A stretch of DNA of 23,326 bases from Candidatus Peregrinibacteria bacterium (GCA_030618315.1 JAUXDO010000005.1:1-23326), one strand, 5' to 3'; counted from the first letter of the stretch, positions 14,346-22,295 are shown. Notes: generated by a model not told the origin, from the sequence alone. Numbers and translations: made by a program.

Positions 14346-15413
14346 ATGACAAAAGATAACAAAAAAAGTGACGCTATAAAAAACGCTCTGGCTCAAATCG
14401 AAAAAAGCTATGGCCAAGGCGCTATAATGAAACTTGGAGAACGAGGCAAAATAAACGTAGAAACTATATCTACCAGTTCAATTTCATTAGATAAAGCATT
14501 AGGTGGTGGAATTCCAAAAGGAAGAATAGTAGAGATTTATGGACCTGAATCATCCGGTAAAACAACACTTGCCTTACACATAATTGCTGAATGCCAAAAA
14601 AAAGGCGGTACAGCAGCATTTATTGATGCTGAGCATGCACTAGACCCTGAATATGCCAAAAAAATTGGAATAAACACGGAAGATTTACTTATTTCTCAGC
14701 CGGATAACGGGGAGCAGGCACTTGAAATTGTGGAAACGCTAACAAGATCAGGTGGAATAGATATTATTGTTATCGACTCAGTTGCAGCACTTACTCCAAA
14801 AGCAGAGATTGAAGGAATGATGGGAGATTCTCATATGGGTCTTCAGGCCAGACTAATGAGCCAGGCCCTTCGCAAATTAACCTCTATTATTTCCAAAACA
14901 GGCACAACTGTAATATTTCTAAATCAGCTACGTATGAAGATAGGAGTTATGTTTGGTAATCCGGAAACCACAACTGGCGGTAATGCACTTAAATTCTACA
15001 CATCAGTTAGATTGGATATACGGGGAATTGACAAAATAAGTGGCTCAACCGACGATGGAAAAGAAATAACAGGACGCCGTGTACGAGTTAAAGTGGTAAA
15101 AAACAAAGTCGCTCCGCCTTTTAAACAAGCCGAATTCGACATAATGTTCAATGAAGGAATAAGTAAATGCGGTGATATATTAGATACAGCAGTCGAAAAG
15201 AATTTGATAAATAAATCCGGCGCCTTCTATACATATAAGGTGACTAAAATCGGACAGGGAAGAGAAAATGCAAAAAAATATTTAAAGGATAATATCAAAA
15301 TATTAAATGAAATTCAAAGCAAACTGATGGTCGGAGATATAAAAGTGGAGGCAAAAGTGGCCATCGGCTCTGAGGCTCAGGCTCGAAGAGAAGAAAAAGT
15401 AGAGACAAAATAA
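14346..15413 (+). CDS. recA: Recombinase RecA
   Basis: RecA forms filaments on single-stranded DNA, performs homologous strand exchange and, where LexA exists, triggers its self-cleavage. The 355-residue length is normal. The Walker A motif is GPESSGKTT (66-74), the Walker B strand is DIIVIDSVAAL, loop L1 contains EGMMGDSHMGLQARLMSQALRK-type residues (written here only in part) and loop L2 is GVMFGNPETTTGG. The MAW-like start LGGGIPKGRIVEIYGPES is also typical. It is transcribed with the S23-like gene from the SOS-type promoter at 13819-13848 and ends in the palindromic terminator at 15427-15461. ATG start without a Shine-Dalgarno site. Nothing is missing or disrupted. Confidence 0.98.
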   Translation: MTKDNKKSDAIKNALAQIEKSYGQGAIMKLGERGKINVETISTSSISLDKALGGGIPKGRIVEIYGPESSGKTTLALHIIAECQKKGGTAAFIDAEHALDPEYAKKIGINTEDLLISQPDNGEQALEIVETLTRSGGIDIIVIDSVAALTPKAEIEGMMGDSHMGLQARLMSQALRKLTSIISKTGTTVIFLNQLRMKIGVMFGNPETTTGGNALKFYTSVRLDIRGIDKISGSTDDGKEITGRRVRVKVVKNKVAPPFKQAEFDIMFNEGISKCGDILDTAVEKNLINKSGAFYTYKVTKIGQGRENAKKYLKDNIKILNEIQSKLMVGDIKVEAKVAIGSEAQARREEKVETK

Positions 15414-15426
15414 ACATACCACAATT

Positions 15427-15461
15427 GTAGGGACGCGATTAATCGCGTCCCTACTTTTTTT
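15427..15461 (+). terminator. recA terminator: perfect 28-bp palindrome plus T7
   Basis: The arm GTAGGGACGCGATT (15427-15440) is followed directly by its exact reverse complement (15441-15454) and then TTTTTTT. It starts 13 nt after the recA stop. The GTAGGGACGCGATT palindrome looks like a dispersed repeat that has been used as a terminator, because related GTAG.GACGC words occur inside the gene at 11785-12708. Confidence 0.9.
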
Positions 15462-15490
15462 GTAACAGTATTTATTTTTATAACACAAAT

Positions 15491-15522
15491 TCGTAATTCG
15501 TAATTCTTAATTTATAATTACG
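15491..15522. repeat. CGTAATT word repeat with hairpin
   Basis: TCGTAATTCGTAATTC is reduplicated in direct orientation, and the second CGTAATT (15499-15505) faces AATTACG (15516-15522), giving a 7-bp stem. It lies in the recA-dnaB gap. Confidence 0.55.
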
Positions 15523-15534
15523 CACAGTATTCTC

Positions 15535-15563
15535 TTGCCATTATTTACCAAAAAATATAAACT
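15535..15563 (+). promoter_or_regulatory. Candidate dnaB promoter
   Basis: TTGCCA (15535-15540, five of six to TTGACA) is 17 nt from TAAACT (15558-15563, four of six). It lies between the recA terminator and dnaB and would give a leader of about 80 nt that includes the word repeat at 15616-15645. Confidence 0.4.
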
Positions 15564-15615
15564 AAGAATCCAAAAACAAATATAAAAAAAGGTGATGTAT
15601 ATAACAAAAAGTTAT

Positions 15616-15645
15616 CTCGTCATTTCGTCGTTTCGTTATTTCGTT
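15616..15645 (+). repeat. CGTYATTTCGT word repeat abutting the dnaB start
   Basis: The words CGTCATTTCGTCGTTTCGTT and ATTTCGTTTTT run up to 5 nt before the dnaB ATG, where a ribosome binding site would be expected. No purine-rich Shine-Dalgarno sequence is present. Confidence 0.6.
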
Positions 15646-15649
15646 TTTC

Positions 15650-17014
15650 ATGGCTGAAACAGGTAAAATTCCACCACACAACAAAGAGGCTGAACAATCA
15701 GTACTTGGCTCAATTCTTATCGACAAAGATGGAATTCTTAAAATTGTTGACCTAATTAATCCTGACGATTTCTATTATGACACTCATAAAATGATTTATG
15801 AGGCAATGATAGATCTTTACAACAGACACGACCCGATTGACTTGCTTACGCTTGCGAATTTACTAGAAGAACGTAAACAAATTGACACTGTTGGTGGCCC
15901 TGCTTATTTGGCTGAATTAACATCACTTGTGCCAACAGCTACACATATATTCAAATATGCACAAATTGTTAAAAACAAATCCACACTAAGAAAAATGGTT
16001 AAAGCTGGAAGTATTATTTCCAGCTATGGATATAGTGAAGATGAAGATATAACCAATTTATTGGAAAAGGCAGAAAAAGAAGTATTTAGTATTTCACAAA
16101 CATTTTTGAAAGATCGTTTCGTACACGTAAGAGACATACTGAACGATCGTTTTGAAGAATTCTCAACTCTTCATACCGCAGAAGATGTGGATAAGGTAAA
16201 AGGTATACCAACCGGATATAAATCACTCGATAAAGTTCTCTCAGGAATGCAGCCTTCAGATTTAATTATTCTCGCTGCACGCCCAAGTATGGGTAAAACA
16301 GCTTTAGCACTCTCTATTGTCCAAAAAATATGTATCGAAGCTAGTAAAAAGAAAACAGTTGGAATTTTTTCACTGGAAATGTCCAAAGAGCAACTGGTTG
16401 ACCGCTTATTCTGCTCAATACTAGGAGTTGATTCATGGAAATTACAACATGGAAAACTAGATGATAAAGATTTCCAGAACATGGGGTCTGTTATGGACAC
16501 ATTAAACAAATCCCCAATATTCATTGATGATTCTGTCGGAACGTCTGTCGCAGAACTAAGAGCAAAGGCACGTAGGCTGCAAATGGAACACGGTCTGGAT
16601 CTTATTGTTGTTGATTATTTACAGTTAATGTCCACAGGTAATATGGCATATTCAGGCAATAGAGTTCAGGAAATATCCGAAATATCCCGCTCCCTAAAAA
16701 GCTTAGGACGTGAATTACACGTACCTGTAATCGCATTATCACAGTTATCACGTGCCGTAGAATTACGTAATCCAAAAATACCGCAACTGGCAGATTTACG
16801 TGACTCAGGGTCTATTGAACAAGATGCAGATATCGTATTGATGCTATATAGAAAGGATTATTATGAAGAAAATCTAACTGAAGAAGAAAAGGGAGTTACT
16901 GAAATATTTATACGAAAACATCGTAACGGACCTATCGGTAAAGCTGAACTTAGATTTGATAAAACTCAAATGCGATTCTTCGACATAGACCGCGCACATT
17001 CGTACTCTGAATAA
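15650..17014 (+). CDS. dnaB: Replicative DNA helicase DnaB
   Basis: The hexameric 5'-3' helicase of the replication fork. The 454-residue length is normal. The N-terminal helical domain (about 5-105) starts with the typical PPHNKEAEQSVLGSIL. The RecA-like C-terminal domain has Walker A RPSMGKTAL (211-219), FSLEMSKEQL, the Walker B/H2 region LIVVDYLQLM, the H3 region VPVIALSQLSRAVE, 'DLRDSGSIEQDAD' and the arginine-finger region RKHRNGP. No intein interrupts it. It starts at ATG after a pyrimidine-rich word repeat and stops only 7 nt before mraY, so the two genes form one transcription unit. Such a link between replication and cell-wall synthesis genes is unusual compared with model bacteria but would be simple gene crowding. 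Confidence 0.97.
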   Translation: MAETGKIPPHNKEAEQSVLGSILIDKDGILKIVDLINPDDFYYDTHKMIYEAMIDLYNRHDPIDLLTLANLLEERKQIDTVGGPAYLAELTSLVPTATHIFKYAQIVKNKSTLRKMVKAGSIISSYGYSEDEDITNLLEKAEKEVFSISQTFLKDRFVHVRDILNDRFEEFSTLHTAEDVDKVKGIPTGYKSLDKVLSGMQPSDLIILAARPSMGKTALALSIVQKICIEASKKKTVGIFSLEMSKEQLVDRLFCSILGVDSWKLQHGKLDDKDFQNMGSVMDTLNKSPIFIDDSVGTSVAELRAKARRLQMEHGLDLIVVDYLQLMSTGNMAYSGNRVQEISEISRSLKSLGRELHVPVIALSQLSRAVELRNPKIPQLADLRDSGSIEQDADIVLMLYRKDYYEENLTEEEKGVTEIFIRKHRNGPIGKAELRFDKTQMRFFDIDRAHSYSE

Positions 17015-17021
17015 TTAAATT

Positions 17022-18074
17022 ATGGAACATATTCCAAATCTCTTCTCTATTTTCGGATGGTCAACAGTAGCATTTTTGGTAACACTTGGTCTCACTCCTT
17101 TTTATCTGAAAATGGTAAAAAGATTCAAATTAGGACAGAAGATTAGAGAAACAGCTATGACCGGAGAAAAGTCATCTTATTTTAGTGAAATGCATGCTAA
17201 AAAAACCGGAACACCAACAATGGGTGGAGTTATAATGTGGGGTTCAGTGCTCATAGTAGTATTACTTTCGCGTTTATTAGCACTTGTTGGCTTACTGCCA
17301 GTATCATTATTACAAAGAGGACAAGTTTATCTGCCTTTATTTACACTTATTGCGGTTGGAATTCTGGGAGCAGTGGATGACTGGTTTAACATAAAACAAA
17401 TTGGTAGTGTAAAAGGCATTAAGGCAAAACCTAAATTTCTATTATTAACACTTTTTGCGATACTGGGAGCATGGTGGTTTTACCATAAACTGGGCTTTTC
17501 AAGCATACACATTCCAAGACTTGGAGATTTTGAAATTGGACTATGGTATATACCGCTTTTTATGCTGGTTATACTTTCCACCGCAAATGCTGTAAACATT
17601 ACTGACGGCCAAGACGGATTAGCAGGTGGTCTTTTGGTTCTTGCCTTCATGGTCTTTGGGGTAATTGCATATGCAAAAGGTCTAATTATCCTGGCAATAT
17701 TCTGCGGTGTTCTTATAGGTACTCTTTTAGCTTTCTTATGGAACAACGTTCCCCCCGCCCTGTATTACATGGGTGATACGGGCTCTCTGGCATACGGAGC
17801 AACACTTGGTGTAATAGCAATGATGACCAATTCAGTAGTGGTATTATTATTAGTAGGAGGTGTATTTATTATTGAAACTCTATCAGTAATTATTCAACTT
17901 ACTTCTAAAAAGCTTTTTAAGAAAAAGGTATTTTTAATAGCTCCTCTTCACCATCATTACGAAAAAAAAGGACTGAATGAAGCAAAAATAACTATGCGCT
18001 TTTGGATTATAGGCGGTTTATTCGGCGCAATCGGGCTGATTATTGGACTACTTGGAATGGGAAACGGGGTGTAA
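17022..18074 (+). CDS. mraY: Phospho-N-acetylmuramoyl-pentapeptide-transferase
   Basis: The integral membrane enzyme that transfers phospho-MurNAc-pentapeptide from UDP to undecaprenyl phosphate, forming lipid I, the first membrane step of peptidoglycan synthesis. The 350 residues contain about ten hydrophobic helices. Family signatures are KKTGTPTMGGV (60-70), an AVDDW acidic pair (Asp119-Asp120), NITDGQDGLAGG, YMGDTGSLAYG and the C-terminal LHHHYEKKGLNEAKI. After the acidic pair the sequence reads WFN where many homologues have a lysine in the third place; I do not know if this matters. The presence of MraY, plus the transglycosylase-like gene at the left edge, suggests the cell makes its own wall. 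It follows dnaB by 7 nt and ends inside the left arm of a long inverted repeat. Confidence 0.96.
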   Translation: MEHIPNLFSIFGWSTVAFLVTLGLTPFYLKMVKRFKLGQKIRETAMTGEKSSYFSEMHAKKTGTPTMGGVIMWGSVLIVVLLSRLLALVGLLPVSLLQRGQVYLPLFTLIAVGILGAVDDWFNIKQIGSVKGIKAKPKFLLLTLFAILGAWWFYHKLGFSSIHIPRLGDFEIGLWYIPLFMLVILSTANAVNITDGQDGLAGGLLVLAFMVFGVIAYAKGLIILAIFCGVLIGTLLAFLWNNVPPALYYMGDTGSLAYGATLGVIAMMTNSVVVLLLVGGVFIIETLSVIIQLTSKKLFKKKVFLIAPLHHHYEKKGLNEAKITMRFWIIGGLFGAIGLIIGLLGMGNGV

Positions 18075-18232
18075 ATTTCAGATTTCGGATTTCGGATTTC
18101 TGATTCGATGTAGCATTTGAGATACTTTATTTTAGATTTTCATTTGAGATTTTTTATTTATGACAAAAAATGGTAAATACTAAATCTTAAATAGGATTCT
18201 GAAATCTGAAATCATAAATCTGAAATATTCCG
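18075..18232. repeat. Inverted repeat of ATTTCAGATTTCGG words after mraY
   Basis: The left arm (18075-18105) is ATTTCAGATTTCGGATTTCG and further copies. The right arm (18194-18232) contains CTGAAATCTGAAATC and AAATCTGAAATATTCCG. The 11-mer ATTTCAGATTT matches its inverse exactly, and many registers are possible. The spacer is about 88 nt and has no gene. It may work as a terminator or stabiliser for the dnaB-mraY transcript. Confidence 0.65.
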
Positions 18233-18241
18233 CTTATACCC

Positions 18242-18270
18242 TTGCTTTTTAGGCTTATTTTTGCTATAAT
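18242..18270 (+). promoter_or_regulatory. Promoter of the VirB4-like gene
   Basis: TTGCTT (18242-18247) and TATAAT (18265-18270) are 17 nt apart, and TGC directly before TATAAT makes it an extended -10 element. The predicted leader is about 80 nt and includes the word repeat at 18311-18349. Confidence 0.7.
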
Positions 18271-18310
18271 AGATAGATAAGTAAGATTTTAAGTTAGAAG
18301 AATAAAGACT

Positions 18311-18349
18311 AATCTTAAATTTTGAATCTTAAATCTTGAATCTTGAATT
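18311..18349 (+). repeat. AATCTTGAATCTT word repeat before the VirB4-like start
   Basis: Direct reduplication of AATCTTAAATTTTGAATCTT and ATCTTGAATCTTGAATT. It supplies a TTG in frame with the following gene but, being a repeat, is more likely untranslated. Confidence 0.6.
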
Positions 18350-18356
18350 AAAAAAT

Positions 18357-20657
18357 ATGGATATTTTGAAGCCAATGTATAGGGAATTTGGCAATAACAA
18401 GCCATTTATCTATCAAAATTCAACTGTCGCAGAGCCTAATGTTCAGGCTGAAAAAACGGAAGAACCACCAAAGCCTGGTATTCCTGAACATTTAAAGGAA
18501 AAAGAGAGAAAAAGCGTAGTTTTTGACGAAAAAACAAAAGAAGAAGCCAAAAAGATGTCTTTTTTCCAAAAGCTTAAAGCAACTCTATTTCCTCCAAAAA
18601 AGATCACAACCAAAAAACCCGACGAAACTAAAGTAAGGACTCAAAATCTTGCGTCTAAGGGGGAGAAAAAGGAAGAAAAACCTACTGTAGGTGAGGACAA
18701 AAAAGTTGATGCAAGAGATATAAAAGAGGCTGAAAAAATATACAAAGAAGGAATTTCAACCATTAAAGATCTTATGGCTCCTTCATCAATGGAGTTCATG
18801 TATGACAAAATGAAAATTAGCGGAGTGATAGCTAAAACATTTTTCGTTTACGCATATCCTCGATACATTGAAGTGAACTGGCTGTCTCCGGTAATTAATT
18901 TTGATATGAGCATGGATATCTCTATGTTTGTATATCCTGCAAGCAGTACAAAGATAATGAAGTTTTTAAAGAACAAAGTAGCTCAGATTCAATCTTCAAT
19001 GCGTATTGAACAGGAAAAAGGAATGGTATCTGATCCGGCATTAGAAACTGCCCTGCAGGATGCTGAAGAATTACGCAGAAATATCCAACGTGGTGAAGAA
19101 AAGTTCTTTCAGTTTGGTCTGTATATTACAATTTACGCTGAAGACGAAGATAAGCTGAAGAAAAATCAAACAAAATTGGAAAGTGCGTTAGGTGGTAAAT
19201 TAATTCTTACAAAAAGTACTGATTTACAAATGGAACACGGATTTAATTCATGCATACCTCTAGCAATGGATGAATTAGAGGTTACCAGAAATATGAATAC
19301 CAATCCCCTTTCAACAACATTTCCATTCAGTTCAGCAGATCTTACATCAAGCGAAGGAATACTATACGGAATAAACAGACACAATGATGGATTGATAATT
19401 TTTGACCGCTTTAATCTTGAAAATGCCAATTCAGTTGTATTCGCTAAGTCTGGTGCTGGTAAATCATACGCTGTAAAACTTGAAATACTGCGCTCTTTGA
19501 TGATGGGGACTGACGTGATTATTATTGACCCAGAAAATGAATATGAAGAATTAGCGAATACAGTAGATGGAACATATTTACGAGTATCACTTAACTCTGA
19601 TCAACGTATTAATCCTTTTGATCTTCCAAGCCCTATCAGTGAAGAAGACGAGAAACCAGGAGACCTACTTAGAACAAATATAATTACACTTCATGGTTTA
19701 GTAAATTTAATGCTTGGTAAACTTAGCCCAGAAGAAGAGGGGCTTATGGATAAAGCATTAATAGATACATATGCACTTAAGGGAATTACGATGGAAACTG
19801 TGAATCCCGCAAGTGTTGAACCGCCAACAATGGAGGATTTGTACGACATATTAAACAATATGAAAGGGGCTGAAAATTTAGCTCAGCGTTTACAAAAATA
19901 TACAATTGGAACATTTGCAGGACTTTTCAATATGCCGACTAATGTTAATTTAAAATCAGGTCTTCTTGTTTTCTGTATCAGAGATCTTGAAGATATGCTT
20001 CGACCGATTGCAATGTACATAATTCTGAATTTCATCTGGAATACAATTAGGTCTCAGTTAAAAAGACGCCTTCTGATTATTGATGAAGCGTGGTCTATGA
20101 TGCAGTATGAAGATAGTGCACGTTTCCTATATGGACTTGTTAAAAGAGCTCGTAAGTATTACCTGGGTATCACAACTATTACGCAGGATGTGGAAGACTT
20201 TGTTGAATCAAATTACGGTAAACCAATTATTACAAACTCATCTATGCAGCTCTTACTCAAGCAATCACCAAGCGCAATGCCGAAATTAACTGAAATATTT
20301 AATCTTACCGAAGGAGAAAAATATCTTTTACTTAACGCAAATGTTGGACAAGGTTTATTCTTCGCAGGCCTTAAGCATGTTGCGATTCAGGTTATCGCCA
20401 GTTATAACGAAGATAAAATAATTACAACTAATCCAGAAGCAATACTTGCACAACAGACTGAAAAAGAAGAAGAATTTTCAAGTTCAGAAGAAGAAACAGC
20501 CCAAACAGAAGCTATTCCAGCAGTTCTACAACCAGAAGTACCTACAACACCTGAAGCTCCAGTTCCTGCCCCTGCTCAACCTGAGGCTCCTGCAACACCT
20601 GAAACACCTCCAGCCACTCCACCTCAGCCAGCAGAACCAGAGCAACCTACAATCTAA
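18357..20657 (+). CDS. VirB4/TraC-like ATPase with Pro-rich tail
   Basis: A 766-residue P-loop ATPase of the VirB4/TraC/HerA-FtsK group, which powers type IV secretion, conjugation or DNA pumping. Walker A is FAKSGAGKSYAVK (around residues 363-375), preceded by an N-terminal VirB4-type domain. DPENEYEELA and Walker B LLIIDEAWSMMQ (around 572-583) are typical, as is the following 'RKYYLGITTITQDVEDF'. Residues about 20-130 are charged and probably disordered. The last ~60 residues are a Pro/Ala/Glu/Thr-rich tail. No other type IV secretion genes are nearby, as commonly seen for orphan copies in CPR genomes. I place the start at ATG 18357 rather than the TTG at 18336, because the latter lies in a word repeat and adds only seven residues. 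No transmembrane segment is obvious. Confidence 0.85.
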   Translation: MDILKPMYREFGNNKPFIYQNSTVAEPNVQAEKTEEPPKPGIPEHLKEKERKSVVFDEKTKEEAKKMSFFQKLKATLFPPKKITTKKPDETKVRTQNLASKGEKKEEKPTVGEDKKVDARDIKEAEKIYKEGISTIKDLMAPSSMEFMYDKMKISGVIAKTFFVYAYPRYIEVNWLSPVINFDMSMDISMFVYPASSTKIMKFLKNKVAQIQSSMRIEQEKGMVSDPALETALQDAEELRRNIQRGEEKFFQFGLYITIYAEDEDKLKKNQTKLESALGGKLILTKSTDLQMEHGFNSCIPLAMDELEVTRNMNTNPLSTTFPFSSADLTSSEGILYGINRHNDGLIIFDRFNLENANSVVFAKSGAGKSYAVKLEILRSLMMGTDVIIIDPENEYEELANTVDGTYLRVSLNSDQRINPFDLPSPISEEDEKPGDLLRTNIITLHGLVNLMLGKLSPEEEGLMDKALIDTYALKGITMETVNPASVEPPTMEDLYDILNNMKGAENLAQRLQKYTIGTFAGLFNMPTNVNLKSGLLVFCIRDLEDMLRPIAMYIILNFIWNTIRSQLKRRLLIIDEAWSMMQYEDSARFLYGLVKRARKYYLGITTITQDVEDFVESNYGKPIITNSSMQLLLKQSPSAMPKLTEIFNLTEGEKYLLLNANVGQGLFFAGLKHVAIQVIASYNEDKIITTNPEAILAQQTEKEEEFSSSEEETAQTEAIPAVLQPEVPTTPEAPVPAPAQPEAPATPETPPATPPQPAEPEQPTI

Positions 20658-20666
20658 GACCTAAAA

Positions 20667-20675
20667 TGGTATAAT
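20667..20675 (+). promoter_or_regulatory. Extended -10 element for the thpR-like gene
   Basis: TGG-TATAAT lies just after the VirB4-like stop codon, with no good -35. It would give a leader of about 32 nt. The same TGG-TATAAT word occurs on the minus strand at 22540-22548. Confidence 0.5.
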
Positions 20676-20714
20676 TGAATTGAATTTGAATTAGCTTTTT
20701 TCTAAAAAAACAAT

Positions 20715-21215
20715 TTGAGGTTATTTATATCAATCAACGTTCCGCAAAACCTAAATCGATACTGCAAGCAATTGCAAGATCAGTTTCCAGATATAAAAAA
20801 AACAGATCAATTTCATATAACACTTCAGTTTTTAGGCGATGATATTGAATCGGCAGACACAGTCATTGATGCCTTGAAGTCCGTACAATTTAAACCTTTT
20901 GAGATTGAAATGGGAGACGCTATGCCCTTTGGAAACCAAGATAACCCAAGAGGAGTTTGGATTGAATGCAAAATTAACGATAGTCTGCAAAAATTATCAG
21001 ATGACATTCAAAAAGCCATGAAATTACTTGGTTTTATATCGGATTTCCCCTTTAAACCGCATATCACACTTGGCAGATATAAAATTGCTCCGCAAAATAA
21101 ACCAGAGATAGTAAAAGGCGAACCTAATAAATTTTCTGTCGAGACTTTTTATCTAATAAAAAGCACACTAACTACAATGGGGTCAAGCTATGAAGTAATT
21201 GGGCGTTTCTCTTAA
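20715..21215 (+). CDS. thpR: RNA 2',3'-cyclic phosphodiesterase (ThpR/LigT family)
   Basis: A two-histidine (2H) phosphoesterase that opens 2',3'-cyclic phosphates at RNA ends. The 166-residue protein has both HxT motifs: HITL (34-37, with FLGD after it) and HITL again (116-119, in FKPHITLGRYK). They form the active site of the two-lobed fold. The start is TTG at 20715, chosen because it yields the family's standard opening MRLFISINVP and no ATG exists nearby upstream. No Shine-Dalgarno site is seen. It is cytoplasmic. Its stop TAA overlaps the TTA stop of the opposite-strand hydrolase gene (shared bases 21212-21215). The gene symbol follows the family name; the biological RNA target is unknown. 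Confidence 0.9.
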   Translation: MRLFISINVPQNLNRYCKQLQDQFPDIKKTDQFHITLQFLGDDIESADTVIDALKSVQFKPFEIEMGDAMPFGNQDNPRGVWIECKINDSLQKLSDDIQKAMKLLGFISDFPFKPHITLGRYKIAPQNKPEIVKGEPNKFSVETFYLIKSTLTTMGSSYEVIGRFS

Positions 21216-22225
21216 GCAATATAATCCTGAACTTCCTTATAAAGATTCGCGTAACCCTTTTTATCAGGATGGATTGAGTCTCCCCAGTTATCACCAATGG
21301 CCTTATTGGTATCTATAATATCCATAGAAAATTCAGAAAAAACATATTCTTCATCAAGCCAACCATTAAGCATGTCGGTATACATGTTAATTCTTTCTTT
21401 CTTTTCATACCTCTTTTTTCCCGTCTTACGTTCTATAGGAATTTTTTTGATTTTTGGAACTTTGTAAATTACCAATTTAACTCCTTTCTCTTTAGCACGG
21501 TTAATAATCCTTTGATATGCCGATCTTACACGTTTATAAGTTTTTTGAGAATTGCCATATGAAAAGAAATCATTTAACCCGCCTGCTAATACCAACAATT
21601 TACAATTCGGGTTATTTAGAGCTTTATTGGCGACTGTTTCAACATCATTTCCTCCCCAAACTTTTTTTGCAACTTTGCCATATGCTACAAATGGTCTACT
21701 CCCCTTGGCGTATTTATTTTTCCTTATTCTACCTCTTGTAATACCACCCATATACGAATCACCAACATAGAAAATATTGCTAGGCTGAAATTTCTCTTTT
21801 GATTTCAACGGAGCAGGACCTGCCTCTTTTGACTTTTTCAGCTTCTGTTTTTTCTCCTCAAGCTTTTTAGCAATTTCTTTTACTTTTTTCTCATTTTCCT
21901 TTTTTTTCTCCTTTGATTTCGCTGGACTAACAGATTTTGATGACACCTTAGTGCCTCCCTTTTTCTCTTTTTTATCTCTTGCATCAACCTCAGGAGCATC
22001 ATCTCTTAAAAGACCACAGATTAACATTGCAGCCCCAAATAAAGCTTCATAGCCCTCTCTTTCATCAGAATGTAAAAGCGCATTATAGTCTGTAAGGGTA
22101 AGGGCGCATTGTTGTTGAAATCTTGTTGAAACATCATGCAAAGCCTCAGAAGTTTGAGGTTTTTTCGGAGCTTCAGTACCCACTTCAAATTTATCGCCAA
22201 TTTGTGCTTTGCTTTTTTCAGACAT
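21212..22225 (-). CDS. SGNH/GDSL-family hydrolase with long Lys-rich N-terminal extension
   Basis: The 337-residue protein has a C-terminal SGNH domain (about 150-337): IFYVGDSYMGG with nucleophile Ser157 (block I), LAGGLNDF with Asn218 (block III), and DSIHPDKKGY with Asp316 and His319 (block V). Known family members are esterases, lipases or polysaccharide/peptidoglycan O-acetyl esterases. Residues 1-145 are unusual: a helical part with a hydrophobic patch (ALFGAAMLICGLL, 61-73) and a Lys/Glu coiled-coil-like or disordered linker (about 85-145). The patch could be a membrane anchor or a buried helix; a classical signal peptide is not evident. It lies downstream of the Cys-rich and hypothetical genes on the same strand and is convergent with thpR. 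The substrate cannot be told from sequence. Confidence 0.82.
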   Translation of the reverse strand: MSEKSKAQIGDKFEVGTEAPKKPQTSEALHDVSTRFQQQCALTLTDYNALLHSDEREGYEALFGAAMLICGLLRDDAPEVDARDKKEKKGGTKVSSKSVSPAKSKEKKKENEKKVKEIAKKLEEKKQKLKKSKEAGPAPLKSKEKFQPSNIFYVGDSYMGGITRGRIRKNKYAKGSRPFVAYGKVAKKVWGGNDVETVANKALNNPNCKLLVLAGGLNDFFSYGNSQKTYKRVRSAYQRIINRAKEKGVKLVIYKVPKIKKIPIERKTGKKRYEKKERINMYTDMLNGWLDEEYVFSEFSMDIIDTNKAIGDNWGDSIHPDKKGYANLYKEVQDYIA

Positions 22226-22252
22226 TTAAAAAAAAATATAATCTATCCTTAT

Positions 22253-22261
22253 ATTTTAGCA
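22253..22261 (-). promoter_or_regulatory. Extended -10 element for the SGNH hydrolase gene
   Basis: On the minus strand TGC-TAAAAT lies about 28 nt before the ATG at 22225. The -35 region is weak. The predicted leader is about 20 nt and A/T-rich, without a Shine-Dalgarno site. Confidence 0.4.
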
Positions 22262-22295
22262 TAAAATGAGGTTTTTTACCATAGCAATTAAGCCT

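Noticed and set aside
17740..17755. Second LexA-like site GAAC-AAC-GTTC
   Set aside because: The spacer is 3 nt instead of 4 and it lies inside mraY coding sequence with no promoter.
18336..18356. TTG start seven codons upstream for the VirB4-like gene
   Set aside because: The TTG lies inside an AATCTTGAATCTT word repeat; the ATG at 18357 is a more likely start.
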